A program made the position numbers and the translations under genes. From Rana temporaria (lineage: Eukaryota > Chordata > Amphibia > Anura > Ranidae): a stretch of DNA of 64,000 nt. The notes under the pieces are model-generated. The model searched no databases. It saw nothing but the letters and a program-made list of their open reading frames with translations, and was not told where the DNA came from. Shown one piece after another: positions 12,101-26,600 of this stretch (position 1 is the first letter of the stretch; the number at the start of each line of letters is the position of its first letter). The stretch spans positions 110,680,682-110,744,681 of the forward strand of contig NC_053491.1 in assembly GCF_905171775.1 (NCBI RefSeq). Direction: 5' to 3'.

Positions 12101-15100
12101 ATCCTCGAGCGCTGTATTTTTTGTTTCAGTTCTTTGCCCATGTTCTCAGGTGATTGACAGCTGCACGGGAAGGTTTTTGCATCTTTTTTACTACACAAAA
12201 CACTGTGTTTTATTGTCCTTATGGTGTAGCGCTAGTAGTGGGAATTTTTTCTTGTATCAAGCTGGACCAATGTAACTATGTAAAAATATACTTTGATTGG
12301 AATTCATATTTAAAGCGGAGGTCCGACAATTATTTTTTATAGCCAGCAGCTACAAATACTGCAGCTTCTGACTTTTATAATAAGGACGCCTACCTGTCCA
12401 GGGCGCCCGCGATGTCAGCACCCAAAGCCAATCTATCGCTCGGCTCTCGTGTGCTGCCGCCGTCATCTTCGATAACCTTGCGGCTTCACTTCCTGGTTTC
12501 CTACTGCTCATGCGCGACTTATGCTGCGCTATTCCACTGGTCCCTGATGTCTTCTGGGACCTGTGTATCTCCCAGAAGACAGCAGGGGGGCAAAGGAAGT
12601 GGCGTAGATAGCTTGGGTATCTATGCCCGGAAGTGGGAGCAAATACCTATATTACACAGGTATCTGCTCTCCCCTGAAAGGTGCCAAATGTGACACCGGA
12701 GGGGGGGAGGGTTCCGAAAAGCAGAAGTTCAATTTTTGGGTGGAACCTTTGCTTTAAAGGGAGAGGAGTGGCAAGGGGCAGGAGGAGAATGAGTGCCTGC
12801 AGTTCAGTTTTAGGGCCCCTTTCACACAGGGACGGGCTCCATTGGAATCCACCTACTTAGTGGCAAATCTATCCACTGTTCCCCATTGTGCAGTTAGATG
12901 GCTGGTCGATGTCCAATCCTTTAATGCAGAGAGGACACAGCCGCTCTCCTCTATAGGCGGTCGGATGTAAACAGTCTGTTTACACCTGACTCACATCTGA
13001 TCTGATCTGCCAAACGGATGGGGAACGTATCCTCATCTGTCTGTTTTTACTACAAACTTCTACTAACACGACTGGTATTGAACTTACCTTTTCTAGTGCT
13101 GTCGTACGTGTAGGACGCTCGGGATTTCCGACAACATTTGTGTGACCGTGTGTGTGCAAGACAAGTTTGAACCAACATCCGTCGGAAAAAAATCCTTGGT
13201 TTTGTTGTCGGAATGTCCGATCGTCTGTACGTGGCATAAGAGTGAAAATTACATATTTGAATGGTAAAAATGCTTACCAAAGCACATCTGGACACATAAA
13301 ATAAGCACCCCTTTCAAAAGACTAATATGGCCTTTTAACAAGATTGCACATGTGGAAAAGTGCGTGTTTGTCAGTTTTAGGTGTATGAATAGCTCGTTCC
13401 AGTTCATGAACTGGCAGAGGTGTAATTGTGCTGATGCCAGGTGCTGTAACCACTCTATTCAATAAGAGAAATAATATTAAAATTGGCTCCATTTCAGAGC
13501 ATATAGTGTGTCCTTTCTGAGCATTTGCTGTATCTTGTTTTTATTTTAGCTGTTGATGCACATTAACACAGAACAGATGGCAATGAGCCACGATAAATAA
13601 AATCAACCAGTGAACTATTAATGGTACTCTAAAATCGAGGTTACAGGGGCCATTCTATTTATTTTAATTTAAATTTCATAAAATCCAGTGCAACTAGATT
13701 TAGAAATCCTTTCACGGGACATCTGTGCAGCATCTGGTCACATGACCCATTGCTGAAATCCTTTCTTTCATGTAGTACTGTCTGTGTGGGTTCAGGTTTT
13801 ATTTCAGGGACATTCGAAATATAATGATAGGGGTAACAGTAGCAGTAGCAGGTGGTTCCTTCACTCAGTTTAAAGTGGGTATAAAGCTAGCCATAAATGG
13901 ATTGAAATGTAGCTGGTTCAGAGGTATCAGGGATGTAGAAAGGCCACAGTGTAGGGGGCATCAGGGATGTAATGGGGTCACAACACAAGGGGTATCTTAT
14001 GGTATCTTATGGTATATGGTTACAGTGCTGGGGCAATATCTATGGTATAGAGAGGTCAAAGTGCTGGGGGGGATATCTAGGGTCTAGAGGGGTCAGAGTT
14101 CTTGGGGGGGGGATATCTAGGTTGTAGAGGGGTCAGAGTGCTGGGGGGATATCTGGGGTGTAGAGGGGTCAGAGTGCAGGCAGGATACCTGAGGTGTAAA
14201 GGGGTCAGAATGCTGGGAGGATACCTGGGGTGTAGAGGGATCAGAGTGCTGGGGGAATATCTGGGGTGTAGAGGGGTCAGAGTGGTGGGGGGACATCTTG
14301 GGTGTAGAGGGGTCCAAGTGCTGGGGGGATATCTGGGGTGTAGAGGGGTCAGAGTGCTGGGGGGATATCTGGGGTGTAGAGGGGTCAGAGTGCTGCGGGG
14401 ATATCTAGGGCGTAGAGGGGCCATAGTGCTGGGCAGGCATCAATCTAGCAGATATATTATATTCACAGGACAGTTTGTTACTTTATGTATGTAGTATTTT
14501 CCCACTGTTTATTTGCTGTACAGAATGATTGTTCATATAGTTAATACAGAGCTTCACCCAAAAGGGGAAGCTCCGCTTGTCTGCCTCCTACCTACTTGAT
14601 GTCTGTTTACCTGCACTGTCTCCATTGTAGGGGCCCCAAAGCATTACTTTGCCCAGGGGCCTATAATGCTATTAAGACGGCCCTGTATCCACATATGGGT
14701 AGGGTAGTTGCACTGAAGTCAATCTACCAATCGACTTCTGTACAACCGCCCGGTTGCCAAAAATTCCCACTCGATCAGTGTATTCTCACAGTGAGGAAGG
14801 CCCCGCTGTCAGAATACAATAGCTTTCCCCCATCCACTTTGAATGTGTGTGTATGGGGGAATTTAGTCTTTTTTTTTTGTCTGACCAAATCTAAATTTTT
14901 CTTTTGGATGGAATTGTAAAAGAATAAGATTAGGATTTATACTCGTATCTATGTTCCTAATGCAAAGAATTGCCATCATTTCATGTTTTATCCATGAGAC
15001 TGAAAGTAAAGGGAAATCACTTCAATAAGAACACATGCAGCAGTAAAATACTTGAAACACAGGAAAAAAGTAAAGCAAAACTTAAACCATAATAATGTTA

Positions 15101-18100
15101 CGTTTTGGATGAGGTGAGAAAGGCTTCTATGGCTGTCTGTATGTCTGTGGGCTGATTTTTACTCATTGTTTGTACAGTGGGGATCGAAAGTTTGGGCACC
15201 ACAGGTAAAAATTTGTATTAATGTGCATAACGAAACAAATGACAGATTAGACATTCTTATAATATGTCAAAAAAAGTTTGATTTTATTTCCATCATTTAC
15301 ACTTTCAAAATTACAGAAAACAAAAAAATGGTGTCTGCAAAGGTTTGGGCACCTGCAGGGTGCCCAAACTTTTGCAGACACCATTTTTTTGTTTTCTGTA
15401 ATTTTGAAAGTGTAAATGATGGAAATAAAATCAAACTCTGCAGGAGTTAATATCTTATACTGCCCTCTTTGGCAAGTATCACAGCTTGTAAACGCTTTTT
15501 GTAGCCAGCCAAGAGTCTTTCAATTCTTGTTTGAGGTATCTTTGCCCATTCTTCCTTACAAAAGTCTTCCAGTTCTTTGAGATTTCTGGGCTGTCTGTCA
15601 CGCACTGCTCTTTTAAGGTCTATCCATAGATTTTCAATTATGTTGAGGTCAGGAGATTGTGAAGGCTATGGCAAAACCTTCAGTTTACGCCTCTTGATGT
15701 AATCCCCCGTGGATTTTGAGGTGTGTTTAGGATCATTATCTATTTGTAGACGCCATCCTCTCTTTAACTTCAGCTTTTTCACAGATGGCATCAAGTTACC
15801 ATCCAAAATTTGCTGACATTTTATTGAATCCATTTTTCCTTCTACTCGTGAAATGTTCCCTGTGCCACTGGCTGCAATACAACCCCAAAGCATAATTGAT
15901 CCACCCCCATGCTTAACAGTTGGACAGAGGTTCTTATCATTACATTATGTGCCCTTTCTTCTCCAAAGTACCTTTCTCATTCCGGACAAAAAGTTATATT
16001 TTAACCTTATCGGTCCACAGAACTTGTTTCCAAAATGCATCAGGCTTGTCTATATGTTCATTTGCAAAGTTCAAACGCTGATTTTTGTGGTGAGGACGTA
16101 GAAGAGGTTTTCTTCTGATGACTCTTCCATGAAGACCATATTTGTACAAGGATCTCTTTATAGTGGAATAGTGTACCACAACTCCAGTGTCTGCCAGATC
16201 TTTCTGGAGGGATTGTGCAGTCAAACGTGGGTTTTGAATTGCTTTTCTCACAATCCTGCGAGCTGTTCTGTCTGATATTTTTCTTGGTCTTCCAGATCTT
16301 GCTTTAACTTCCACTGTTCCTGATGACTGCCATTTCTTAATTACATTCCGAACAGAGGATATTGACATCTGAAAACGCTTTGCTATCTTCTTATAGCCTT
16401 CTCTAGCTTTGTGAGCGTCAACTATTTTCAGTTTCAGTTTTCTAGACAACTGCTTAGAAGAACCCATGGTGCTGATTGTTGGGGCAAGGTCAGATGAGTC
16501 TGGGCATTTAAAACCTTTGAGATTGACATCACCTGGTCTTCCCAGACAATGATTGAGAACAATCCATGACACTGGCAGGTCTCAGCTTTGCAAAGGGGGC
16601 AGTGCATGCTATAAATTCTGCAGGGTGCCCAAATTTTTGCAGACGCCATTTTTTTGTTTTCTGTAATTTTGAAAGTGTAAATGATGAAAATAAAATCTAA
16701 CTTTTTTTGACATATTATAAGAATGTCTAATCTGTAATTTGATGCCTTTTGGAGATTTTTCCATCTTTCCTTGGCTTAGTTTTGCACATTAATACAAATT
16801 TTTACCTGGGTGCCCAAACTTTCGATCCCCACTGTAGGTAGGTGCCTAAATAATATTCTTATTGATCGAAGGGTTAATGATTTGTGTTATAAGGGTTAAC
16901 AGTGTGTGCTTTGGTATGTGTTCCCTTGCATGCGTCACTTCCCACATCTTTTTGGAGATGATAAATGCAGGAGGAGGTTGGGTCTTATGGTCAATCAGTC
17001 ATGGGACATGGGCAGTAAGGACCATACATGTAAAGATGTGATCAGAGTGTAGCAGTGGAGTTACCTCATAGCAGAACCCTGCAATGGGTCTGAGGACTGA
17101 GTTGCTATATCTCACCCTGTGGGGACAACATTTATGGGGAGGGTACTGTGAAGTGTTCTGTGTTGAATTGTTGCACTGAATTAACACCTGAATTGCTGGA
17201 GAAGTTACTGGTTGTGGTCTTATTCTTATGAAAAAGAGGGGGAATTTACAGTTATTTTAATTTGGGGAACAATGTTTAAACCTTCAAGTTAACCCTTTGG
17301 CAAACACGGCCCTCACATGAGTAAAAACGGTAGTACACCTATCTGAATGAGGCCTTAGGCCCCGTACACACGGTTGGTTTGGTCCGAAGTTCATTTTCAT
17401 CGGACCAAACCGATCGTGTGTATAGGCTATCGGTCTGTTTTCCTTCGGTCCAAAATTTTAAAACTTCAAAACCGAACCAATGGACTGCTGCCCCATCGGA
17501 CCAAACCGATGGTTAGTACAGAAAAGCATCGGTTCAAAACCCATGCATGCTCAGAATCAAGTCGACGCATGCTTGGAAGCATTGAAATTCGTTTTATTCA
17601 GCACGTCGTGTGTTTGACGTCACCGCGTTCTGACCCGATCGTATTTTTGACTGACGGTGTGTACACATATCAGGCCGTACGGCCACTTCAGAGGTGAACC
17701 GATGAAAACGGTTCGTCGGACCATTCTCATCGGTTTTGTCCGACCGTGTGTACGGGGCCTAACAGTGCCTTGCAAAAGTATTCACCCGCTTGGCATTTTT
17801 CGTGTTTTGTTGCCTCACAACCTGGAATTAACATGGATTGTTTGAGGATTTGCATCATTTAATTTACAGAACATGCACACAACTTTGAATTGATTTATTT
17901 TTTATTGTGAAGCAAACAACAAATAGGACAAAATAACAGAAAAAGTCAATGTGCATAACTATTCACCCCCCTAAAGTCAATACTTTGATTTTGACAGCTT
18001 ATTGCCATCCTATGTACAGATACTCCAGTCTCTGCTGTAGAACTCTGCAGCTCCTCCAGGGTTACCTTAAGTCTCTGTGCTGCCTCTCTGGTTAATGCCC

Positions 18101-20583
18101 TCCTTGCCCGATCCATGAGATTTGATGTGCGGCCGTCTCTTGGCAGGTTTGCTGTTGTGCCATGTTCTTTCCATTTGGTTATGATAGATTTGATGGTGCT
18201 CCTAGGGATCATCAAAGATTTGGATATTTTTTTATAACCTAACCCTGACTTGTACTTCTCAACAACATTGTCCCTTACTTGTTTGGAGAGTTCCTTGGTC
18301 TTCATGGCAGTGTTTGGTTAGTGGTGCCTCTTGTTAGGTGTTGCAGCCTGTGGGGCCTTTCAAAAAGGTGTGTATATGTAATGACAGATTATGTGACACT
18401 TAGATTGCACACAGGTGGACATCATTTTACTAATTATGTGACTTTTGAAGGTAATTGGTTGCACCAGAGCTTTTTATGGGCTTCATAACATAGGGGGTAA
18501 ATACATACGCACATGCCAATTATCAGTTTTGTTATTTCTGTAACATAGTTTCATGTATATATTTTTCTAGTTTTACTTCACCAACTTAGACTATTGTGTT
18601 CTGATCCATCACATATAATTCACATTAAAAAAACATTAAACTAAAGGCCGTAATGTAACAAAATAGGTAAAAAGCCAGGGGGGGGTGAATACTTTTGCAA
18701 GGCACTGTAGGTACCACACATCTGCTAAGAAAGCCTGCAGTGAGGTTGTGCTGCTCAACACATAATTATTGCTTGGTATAGTACAATGCTGGGTTAATTA
18801 TTGCTATATCAACCGAACAATCCTTATGAAAAACAAAGAAAATTCAATAAACCCAAAATAACTCATGGAAGCAGAAAACGTGTCGTATAAAAATAGCCCT
18901 AAAGAAAGCAAGCCCCACACACGTTCTGCAAACATTAATTAAAATGGTGTGTGACCCGTTTAGAATGATCACACTTTTATAAACAATTACTTTAATTTAT
19001 CACTGTTCCTTCCACTGACCAATTTAATCCATATTACCCCTATGCTGTCTCTATACATTGGAAGAGGCCTTTTTAGTTCACGCCTCATTACATTAATTAA
19101 AAAGCGTCTAAGACCCCCTCATCCTCCTAACAAGATGAGGTCCTCTGTCCTGCCTACTTCCCACATCAATCAGAATTCCTACTCTTTCCCCCATCCTCAG
19201 ACCTTTCATTGCCCCCAGCTCCGTTCATTACTTCAGGATGTTTCTATTATGGGCTCTTAGACACGAAGCGGTGTGGGCTGGATTGTGTGTCTGAAAATAC
19301 ACCAACTTCGTACAATGGAGTACAATGTACTGATGGATATTAGACAACTAGGTCTACTTCTACCTCAGGGAGCAATATATAGAAACCTTATCACAGTCTA
19401 CTGCATTATCTGCTGGAGTTTTAAAGGGAATTCTTGGTCTTTTCAGTTGTTTTTGGATATACATTGAAAATATATCAGCTTGATATAAATAACTTGATAT
19501 AAATAGCCTATAAATAAATGTAAAAAAAAATATTAGGCCCCACAAAGAGTTAAGCAGGCCTTACACTTGTAGAATTTCATTAGAAAATTGAAATTTCCAG
19601 AATGTTTGATTATCTGATGCCGCGTACACACGATCAGAATTTTTGATGGAAAAAGTCAGATGGACTTTTTCGATAGGAAATTCCGACCGTGTGTATGCCC
19701 CATCGGAGAAATTCCATCGGAAATTCCGATGACTTCCATTGGAGTTTAAATATAGAACATGTTCTATTTTACTCCGATGGAATTAGTCGGAATTCCGATG
19801 TGCTTTTGGCCGGGCAAAAGCCCGATTGTGTGTACGCGGCATAATAGTTAAAGGCGCTGATTCTACAATTGTATTCACTCAGAGCATGCAAAGAAAATCT
19901 AAGGTTGGAAAATACTCCAAAAGTAAAACGTTTTTTTGTTCCTGTAAATTGTTCTTATCTCTTTGATACAAAGATTAAGATATTAACATGGCACATGAAC
20001 GAAGAGTCATTTAAAGTTACTCAAGTCCATGAAGGTACAATTGTTGTCTAAAATGGTCACGCGAAAAGCCAACATTAGCACCTGGTGTTGTTAGGATCAA
20101 GTTTAAAACCCCCAAAACAAACAAATTCAGTGACAATACTGACTTGAATGTGAATAAGTTAGAATTATTAGTATTGGTGTGCAGTATACTAAAGCACCGA
20201 ACAGCCTCTACAAAATTATACAAAGTGTAAGCTGGCCATATATGATTAGGATTTAGTTTGAAATGCACATTCATTTTTTTTAATGGGGACAAATCAAGGA
20301 CCGTTTTTGACCATAATGACAAAAAAAAAATTGTTGAAAGATGGAAATTATTTTTGTTTCTTATCTGAATTAAGGAAATTCTCTGTTAATGCGGTCTTTA
20401 GAAAAAAAACGTATTTATTATAATGCGCATGTACTAGGAAAAGTTTCACCTTTCAATTAGAAAGTTTCACCTTTTGTTGCAAGCATTTGTTCTTGTAAAT
20501 TATTATGTATGGTATAGGTGAGTGTGAAAGTACAATACAAAGGATTCTTTGTGGTATATGTCCAATTTGATTTATAAGTCGAT

Positions 20584-20658
<75 letters not shown>

Positions 20659-23600
20659 TATATATTAAATCCATTACAACCCCATTGGCTGATGAATATA
20701 TAGAGACATTTATCAAGACTGGAGCACTGGGACGTGGTCCCCTTGTGACGAAACGTAGGGAGGCGACGTTCTGACGTCACCGCGCATATCTTTTGAACCC
20801 GGAAGATACGGGCGTTCGTTTTTAGAGCTGGCCGGCTTGTTTACTTGTTGGATGCCTTGTCTGATCTATTGTGATGTAAGTGCATACCCTTTTTTACCTT
20901 ATTAAATCGCGAGGATTTTACACTATTGTGAGTCCCTCTCTATTTGCATATACCCTGTCTGGCTGAGATGACTGATCGATTCTGTAAGCTTTTAGTTGGA
21001 TAAACCGGTGGGAATACCTGCTTGAATTACATCCTTACATGCTGTATTTGGTCTCCTTAAACAGAGACCAATAAAATTCGGTAAGAGGCAGTGTTTGTCT
21101 TTGGTGGAAGTTCCTTCTCATCACCTTTCCTGGGATGTTTCATATATTCTGCACTGGGGACATCTTCATTTAAACCTTCTGCATGGTGGACTTTTGGCTC
21201 ACTTATAAGACCCATCTACCAATATTTTCCATTTAATTTTAATTTTTTCTTCAAAGATTTACATGTTTTTCACTAAGGACATTATATTCATATATTTATA
21301 TATTTTTTCACTAAATATAGTCTTATATGTCACAGCTCACTGTATATGGTGTCACTCAATCTGATATACTGTTTTTGCAGACAGCTGGTCGTATATATTA
21401 GCGCGATCTGCTTCCTGTTTTTGTATTTGTTTGGTGTGGTATAACACTTTTTGATCGCAGCTTTTCATTTAATTTTTACATTTAGAACGAGCGCAATAAT
21501 TTTTTCCATTAACCGATGAAGCTGACTGATGGTCCGTCGCACCTACACACCATCGGTTATAAAACCGATCGTGTCAGAACGCGGTGATGTAAAACACAAC
21601 GACGTGCTAAAAAAAAACGAAGTTCAATGCTTCCAAGCATGCGTCAACTTGATTCTGAGCATGCATGGATTTTTAACCGATGGTTGTGCCTACTAACCAT
21701 CGGTTTTGAACTATCGGTTAGGAATCCATCGGTTAAATTTAAAGCAAGTTTGCTTTTTTTTAACCAATGGTTAAATAACCGACGGCGCCCACACACAATC
21801 GGTTTTGACCGATGAAAACGGTCCATCAGACCGTTGTCCTCTGTTTAACCTATCGTGGGTACGAGGCCTTAGAGGACGTCTCTGATCACAGTAACAAGAA
21901 AAAAAAATTGCAAGAGGCTGAGAGCAATAGAAGGGACTTTTGAGTTAAGAATTCATATTTGAATAACCTTTTTTAATAGAGTTAAGTGTCACTTTAACCT
22001 TTGAAAATTAAAGATAGATGCTGATCAGTTGCCATGGATAGCTGCAGATTGTGGTTCCTCCAGTTTTAACAATTTCCCCTCAATGTATGTATATATAAAT
22101 ATTATATAATATAGGCAATATACCGTACATATAAATAAGGAAACCATTTTTATACACCTGGGAGTCCATTTAGGTATAAACATTTGTAAGAGCATTCAAG
22201 AAATGTAATTGACTCAATGAAGGTATCGAGCCAGGAGGGACACAGGGGGACCCAGTGGAGGACAGGAGGGGAACGAAGGAGGACATGGGGGAACAGAGGA
22301 GGAGTGGAAGAGCCAGGAATGATGCAGGGGGACCTGGAGGACGAAACAGAGGGAGACCCTTAGGATAAAACGGATTGGAACCCAGAGGAGGACATGGAGA
22401 GCCAGGGAGGATGCAGGGACCCGGAGGAGGACACGAAAAGCACAGAGAGGGGCAACGGTGGGGGCAGTTACAAGCACTGATCTCCCTGACAGCCATGTGA
22501 GGGAGAGGAGGAGAAGCTGTTGTCAGAAAAACTATACAGGGAGATCAGTGCTTGTAACTCCTCCCACCACCACACCGTTCACCCCTGAGGCAGCCTAAGT
22601 ATCGGGTGAAACATTGGAGCATTTGCATGAGTACAAGTACTCGTGCAAATGCTTGGTATTGGCACTGATACCGATACTATTATCGGTATCAGTGCAACCC
22701 TATTTAAAACTATAGGGCTGATTTACTAAAGCAGTTGAGAATCTTCACAAATAAATAATGACAATTTTCCCACCTTTTATTAAAGTAGAATTCTAGGCTA
22801 AACCTAACTAGTCTTAAAAATACTATGATGAATAAGAAAGATTTATATACTTACCTATTTTCATTCCGCTCCAGTCCAGCCACGTGATCCACCTCTCTTG
22901 TGTCAGTCAGCAGTGGCTGCAGGGGAGAGGAGGGAGTGGCATTACCACTCCAGGCTTTACCAGCCGATGTCGAGCACTCTCCTCATAAAAAAAACAATGT
23001 TTTTTAAATATCACTAAGCCAAAGATCCATCTGTCTCAAAAAAAATTATATAAAATAGATTTGGGTACAGTGTTACGCGGCCAAGTAATGATTAAACTAT
23101 CACATCACTGAAAATGAAAAAGTAGCCTGGTAATGAAGGAATATTATAGGCTGGTATGTAAGTGGTTAAAAGCTCAAGCAAGTGCAAATTAAATATGGAA
23201 ACTAGAATTTGGCTTTCACAAGATTGGATAATTGAAGTCAATAGTGACAGATTGTATTGTGTGAAGATTCTCAATTACCCAATTATGCCTCGTACACGCG
23301 ACCGGTTTTCCCGGCAGGAAAACTGCCATGACAGTTTTTTGCCAGGAAAAATGGCCGTGTGTATGCTAAATTGCAGTTTTTCCCGGCAGGAAAACCAACA
23401 GAAATCCCGGCAGGAAAAAAGAGAAAATTTTCCTGCCGGGATTCCCGGGGTTTTTTTTCTCTGCAGTTTTCCAATGGAGCATACACACGGCCGGTATTCC
23501 CGACCAAAGCTCTCATGGCAGTTTTCCTGTCGGGGAAACCCGGCCGTGTGTAGGGGGAAAAAGCTACCGAGCAGGTTCTCGGTTTTCCCCTAGGTTTTCC

Positions 23601-26600
23601 CGGTGGAAATCCGATCGTGTGTACAAAGCAATTGCCTCTACATACAGTAAAATAAAATAATATGCCAAGAGAGGAATACAACAGCTACATTACAGGTTTA
23701 TATGATTTAATCAGAATAAGGGATTTATGGCCTTTAGCATGAATCTTAATGCTCCTTTAAAAAGAAATAGGTAACCGGTCACAATAACTGGCATATCATA
23801 ACATAGTAAATCTGCATGAACCTCCGCTGGCCTATAATGAACTTGTGAGAGTTAAACGTACCCCCCCTTCGTCGGCTAATGTGCTTCCCGTACAAACAAA
23901 GCATTACAGTGAGTTCAGTGTTTCCCCCTCGCTCACTGTAATCTGTATTGTCCCTCTGGAGGTATCAGCCCTGCTGGGGACTGGAGAGAGGTTATAGGGG
24001 TGTGAGGAGCTCGGGCAGACTTCATAATTAAATGGAAACCCCTACAGGGTCCAAAACACAAATCTCTCTACTTATACAATCAGGGGCTTTGATTACTCCA
24101 TGCACACAGACAGCATGTATATGAAAGCAATGTTTCCTGTGCAGACAAAAACAAATTGTGAATGGTCAGCGGATAACATGCACATGTACAAAAGGACATT
24201 TTTCTAATACTATAGCAGACAGAATCAGGAGCAGAGGTGCATAGAAACCAATCAGCTTTTAGCTTTAGCTGGTTCAGTTAGGCCCCATGCACACGAGAAG
24301 CAAATGCAAACTCATCTAAACACAAGTTTTCAAACGCAAAAAACGGCGTTTAAAACGCCCGTTTTTGCCGCGAATTTCGCTGCGTTTTACCGCGTTTTAC
24401 CGCGTTTGCGTTTATAAGCATTTGGTGAAGAAACATCATAAGACCCTCCCTAAGCTCAAAAAACAATATTATTTAACCATTTCAGCTATTTTGTGAGACC
24501 AGAGCAGCTGAGAGAGCAGCAGTGTACGTGTATTTAGCGTGTCACTTGCCACGTCACCTGGCCACGTCACCTGCCACATCACCTGGCCACATCACCTGCC
24601 ACGTCACCTGGCCACGTCACCTGCCACAAGTTGTGGATTGTCCACTGGCCACGTCACCTGCCACATCAACTGGCCACGTCACCTGCCAAGTTGTGAATTG
24701 TCCACTTGCCACATCACCTGGCCACGCCACCTGCCACAAGTTGTGGATTGTCCACTGGCCACGTCACCTGGCTATGTCACCTGCCACGTCACCTGGCCAC
24801 GTCACCTGGCCACGTCACCTGCCACAAGTTGTGGATTGTCCACTGGCCATGCCACCTGCCACGTCAACTGGCCACGTCACCTGCCACAAGTTGTGGATTG
24901 TCCACTGGCCACGTCACCTGGCCACGTCACCTGCCACATCACCTGGCCACGTCACCTGCCTCAAGTTGTGTATTGTCCACTTGCCACGTCATCTGTCATG
25001 TCACCTGGCCACCCCACCTGCCACAAGTTGTGGATTGTCCACTGGCCACATCACCTGGCCACGTCACCTGCCGCAAGTTGTGGATTGTCCACTTGCCATG
25101 TCACCTGCCACATCACCTGGCCACATCACCTGCCACAAGTTGTGGATTGTCCACTGGCCACGTCACCTGCCACATCACCTGGCCACGTCACCTGCCACAA
25201 GTTGTGGATTGTCCACTGGCCACGTCACCTGGCCACGTCACCTGCAACATCACCTGGCCACGTCACCTACCACAAGTTGTGGATTGTCCACTTGCCACGT
25301 CACCTGCCTCAAGTTGTGTATTGTCCAATTGCCACGTCATCTGCCATGTCACCTGGCCACCCCACCTGCCACAAGTTGTGGATTGTCCACTGGCCACTTC
25401 ACCTGGCCACGTCACCTGCCGCAAGTTGTGGATTGTCCACTTGCCATGTCACCTGGCCACGTCACCTGCCACATCACCTGGCCACGTCACCTGCCACAAG
25501 TTGTGAATTGTCCACTGGCCACGTCACCTGCCACGTCAACTGGCCATGTCACAAGTTGTGGATTGTCCACTGGCCACGTCACCTGCCACGTCACCTGGCC
25601 ACGTCACCTGCCACAAGTTGTGGATTGTCCACTGGCCATGTCACCTGGCCACGTCACCTGCCATGTCACCTGGCCACATCACCTGCCACGTCACCTGGCC
25701 ACGTCACCTGCCACAAGTTGTGGATTGTCCACTGGCCACGTCACCTGCCACATCAACTGGCCATGTCACCTGCCAAGTTGTGAATTGTCCACTTGCCACG
25801 TCATCTGCCACGTCACCTGGCCACGTCACCTGCCTCAAGTTGTGTATTGTCCACTTGCCACGTCATCTGCCATGTCACCTGGCCACCCCACCTGCCACAA
25901 GTTGTGGATTGTCCACTGGCCACGTCACCTGGCCACGTCACCTGCCGCAAGTTGTGGATTGTCCACTTGCCATGTCACCTGGCCACGTCACCTGCCACAT
26001 CACCTGGCCACGTCACCTGCCACAAGATGTGGATTGTCCACTGGCCACGTCACCTGCCACGTCAACTGGCCACGTCACCTGTCACAAGTTGTGGATTGCC
26101 CACTGGCCACGTCACCTGGCCACGTCACCTGCCATGTCACCTGGCCACGTCACCTGCCACAAGTTGTGGATTGTCCACTTGCCATGTCACCTGCCACGTC
26201 ACCTGGCCACGTCACCTGGCCACGTCACCTGCCACAAGTTGTGGATTGTCCACTGGCCACATCACCTGCCACATCAACTGGCCACGTCACCTGCCAAGTT
26301 GTGAATTGTCCACTTGCCACGTCATCTGCCACGTCACCTGGCCACGTCACCTGCCACAAGTTGTGGATTGTCCACTGGCCACGTCACCTGCCACATCAAC
26401 TTGCCATGTCACCTGCCACGTCACCTGGCCACGTCACCTGCCACAAGTTGTGGATTGTCCACTGGCCACATCACCTGCCACATCAACTGGCCACGTCACC
26501 TGCCAAGTTGTGAATTGTCCACTTGCCACGTCATCTGCCACGTCATCTGGCCACCTCACCTGCCACAAGTTGTGGATTGTCCACTGGCCACGTCACCTGC

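Noticed and set aside
14077..14494. 115-130 codon frames with GYLGCRGVRVL-type repeats
   Set aside because: Product of the 35-bp minisatellite on both strands.
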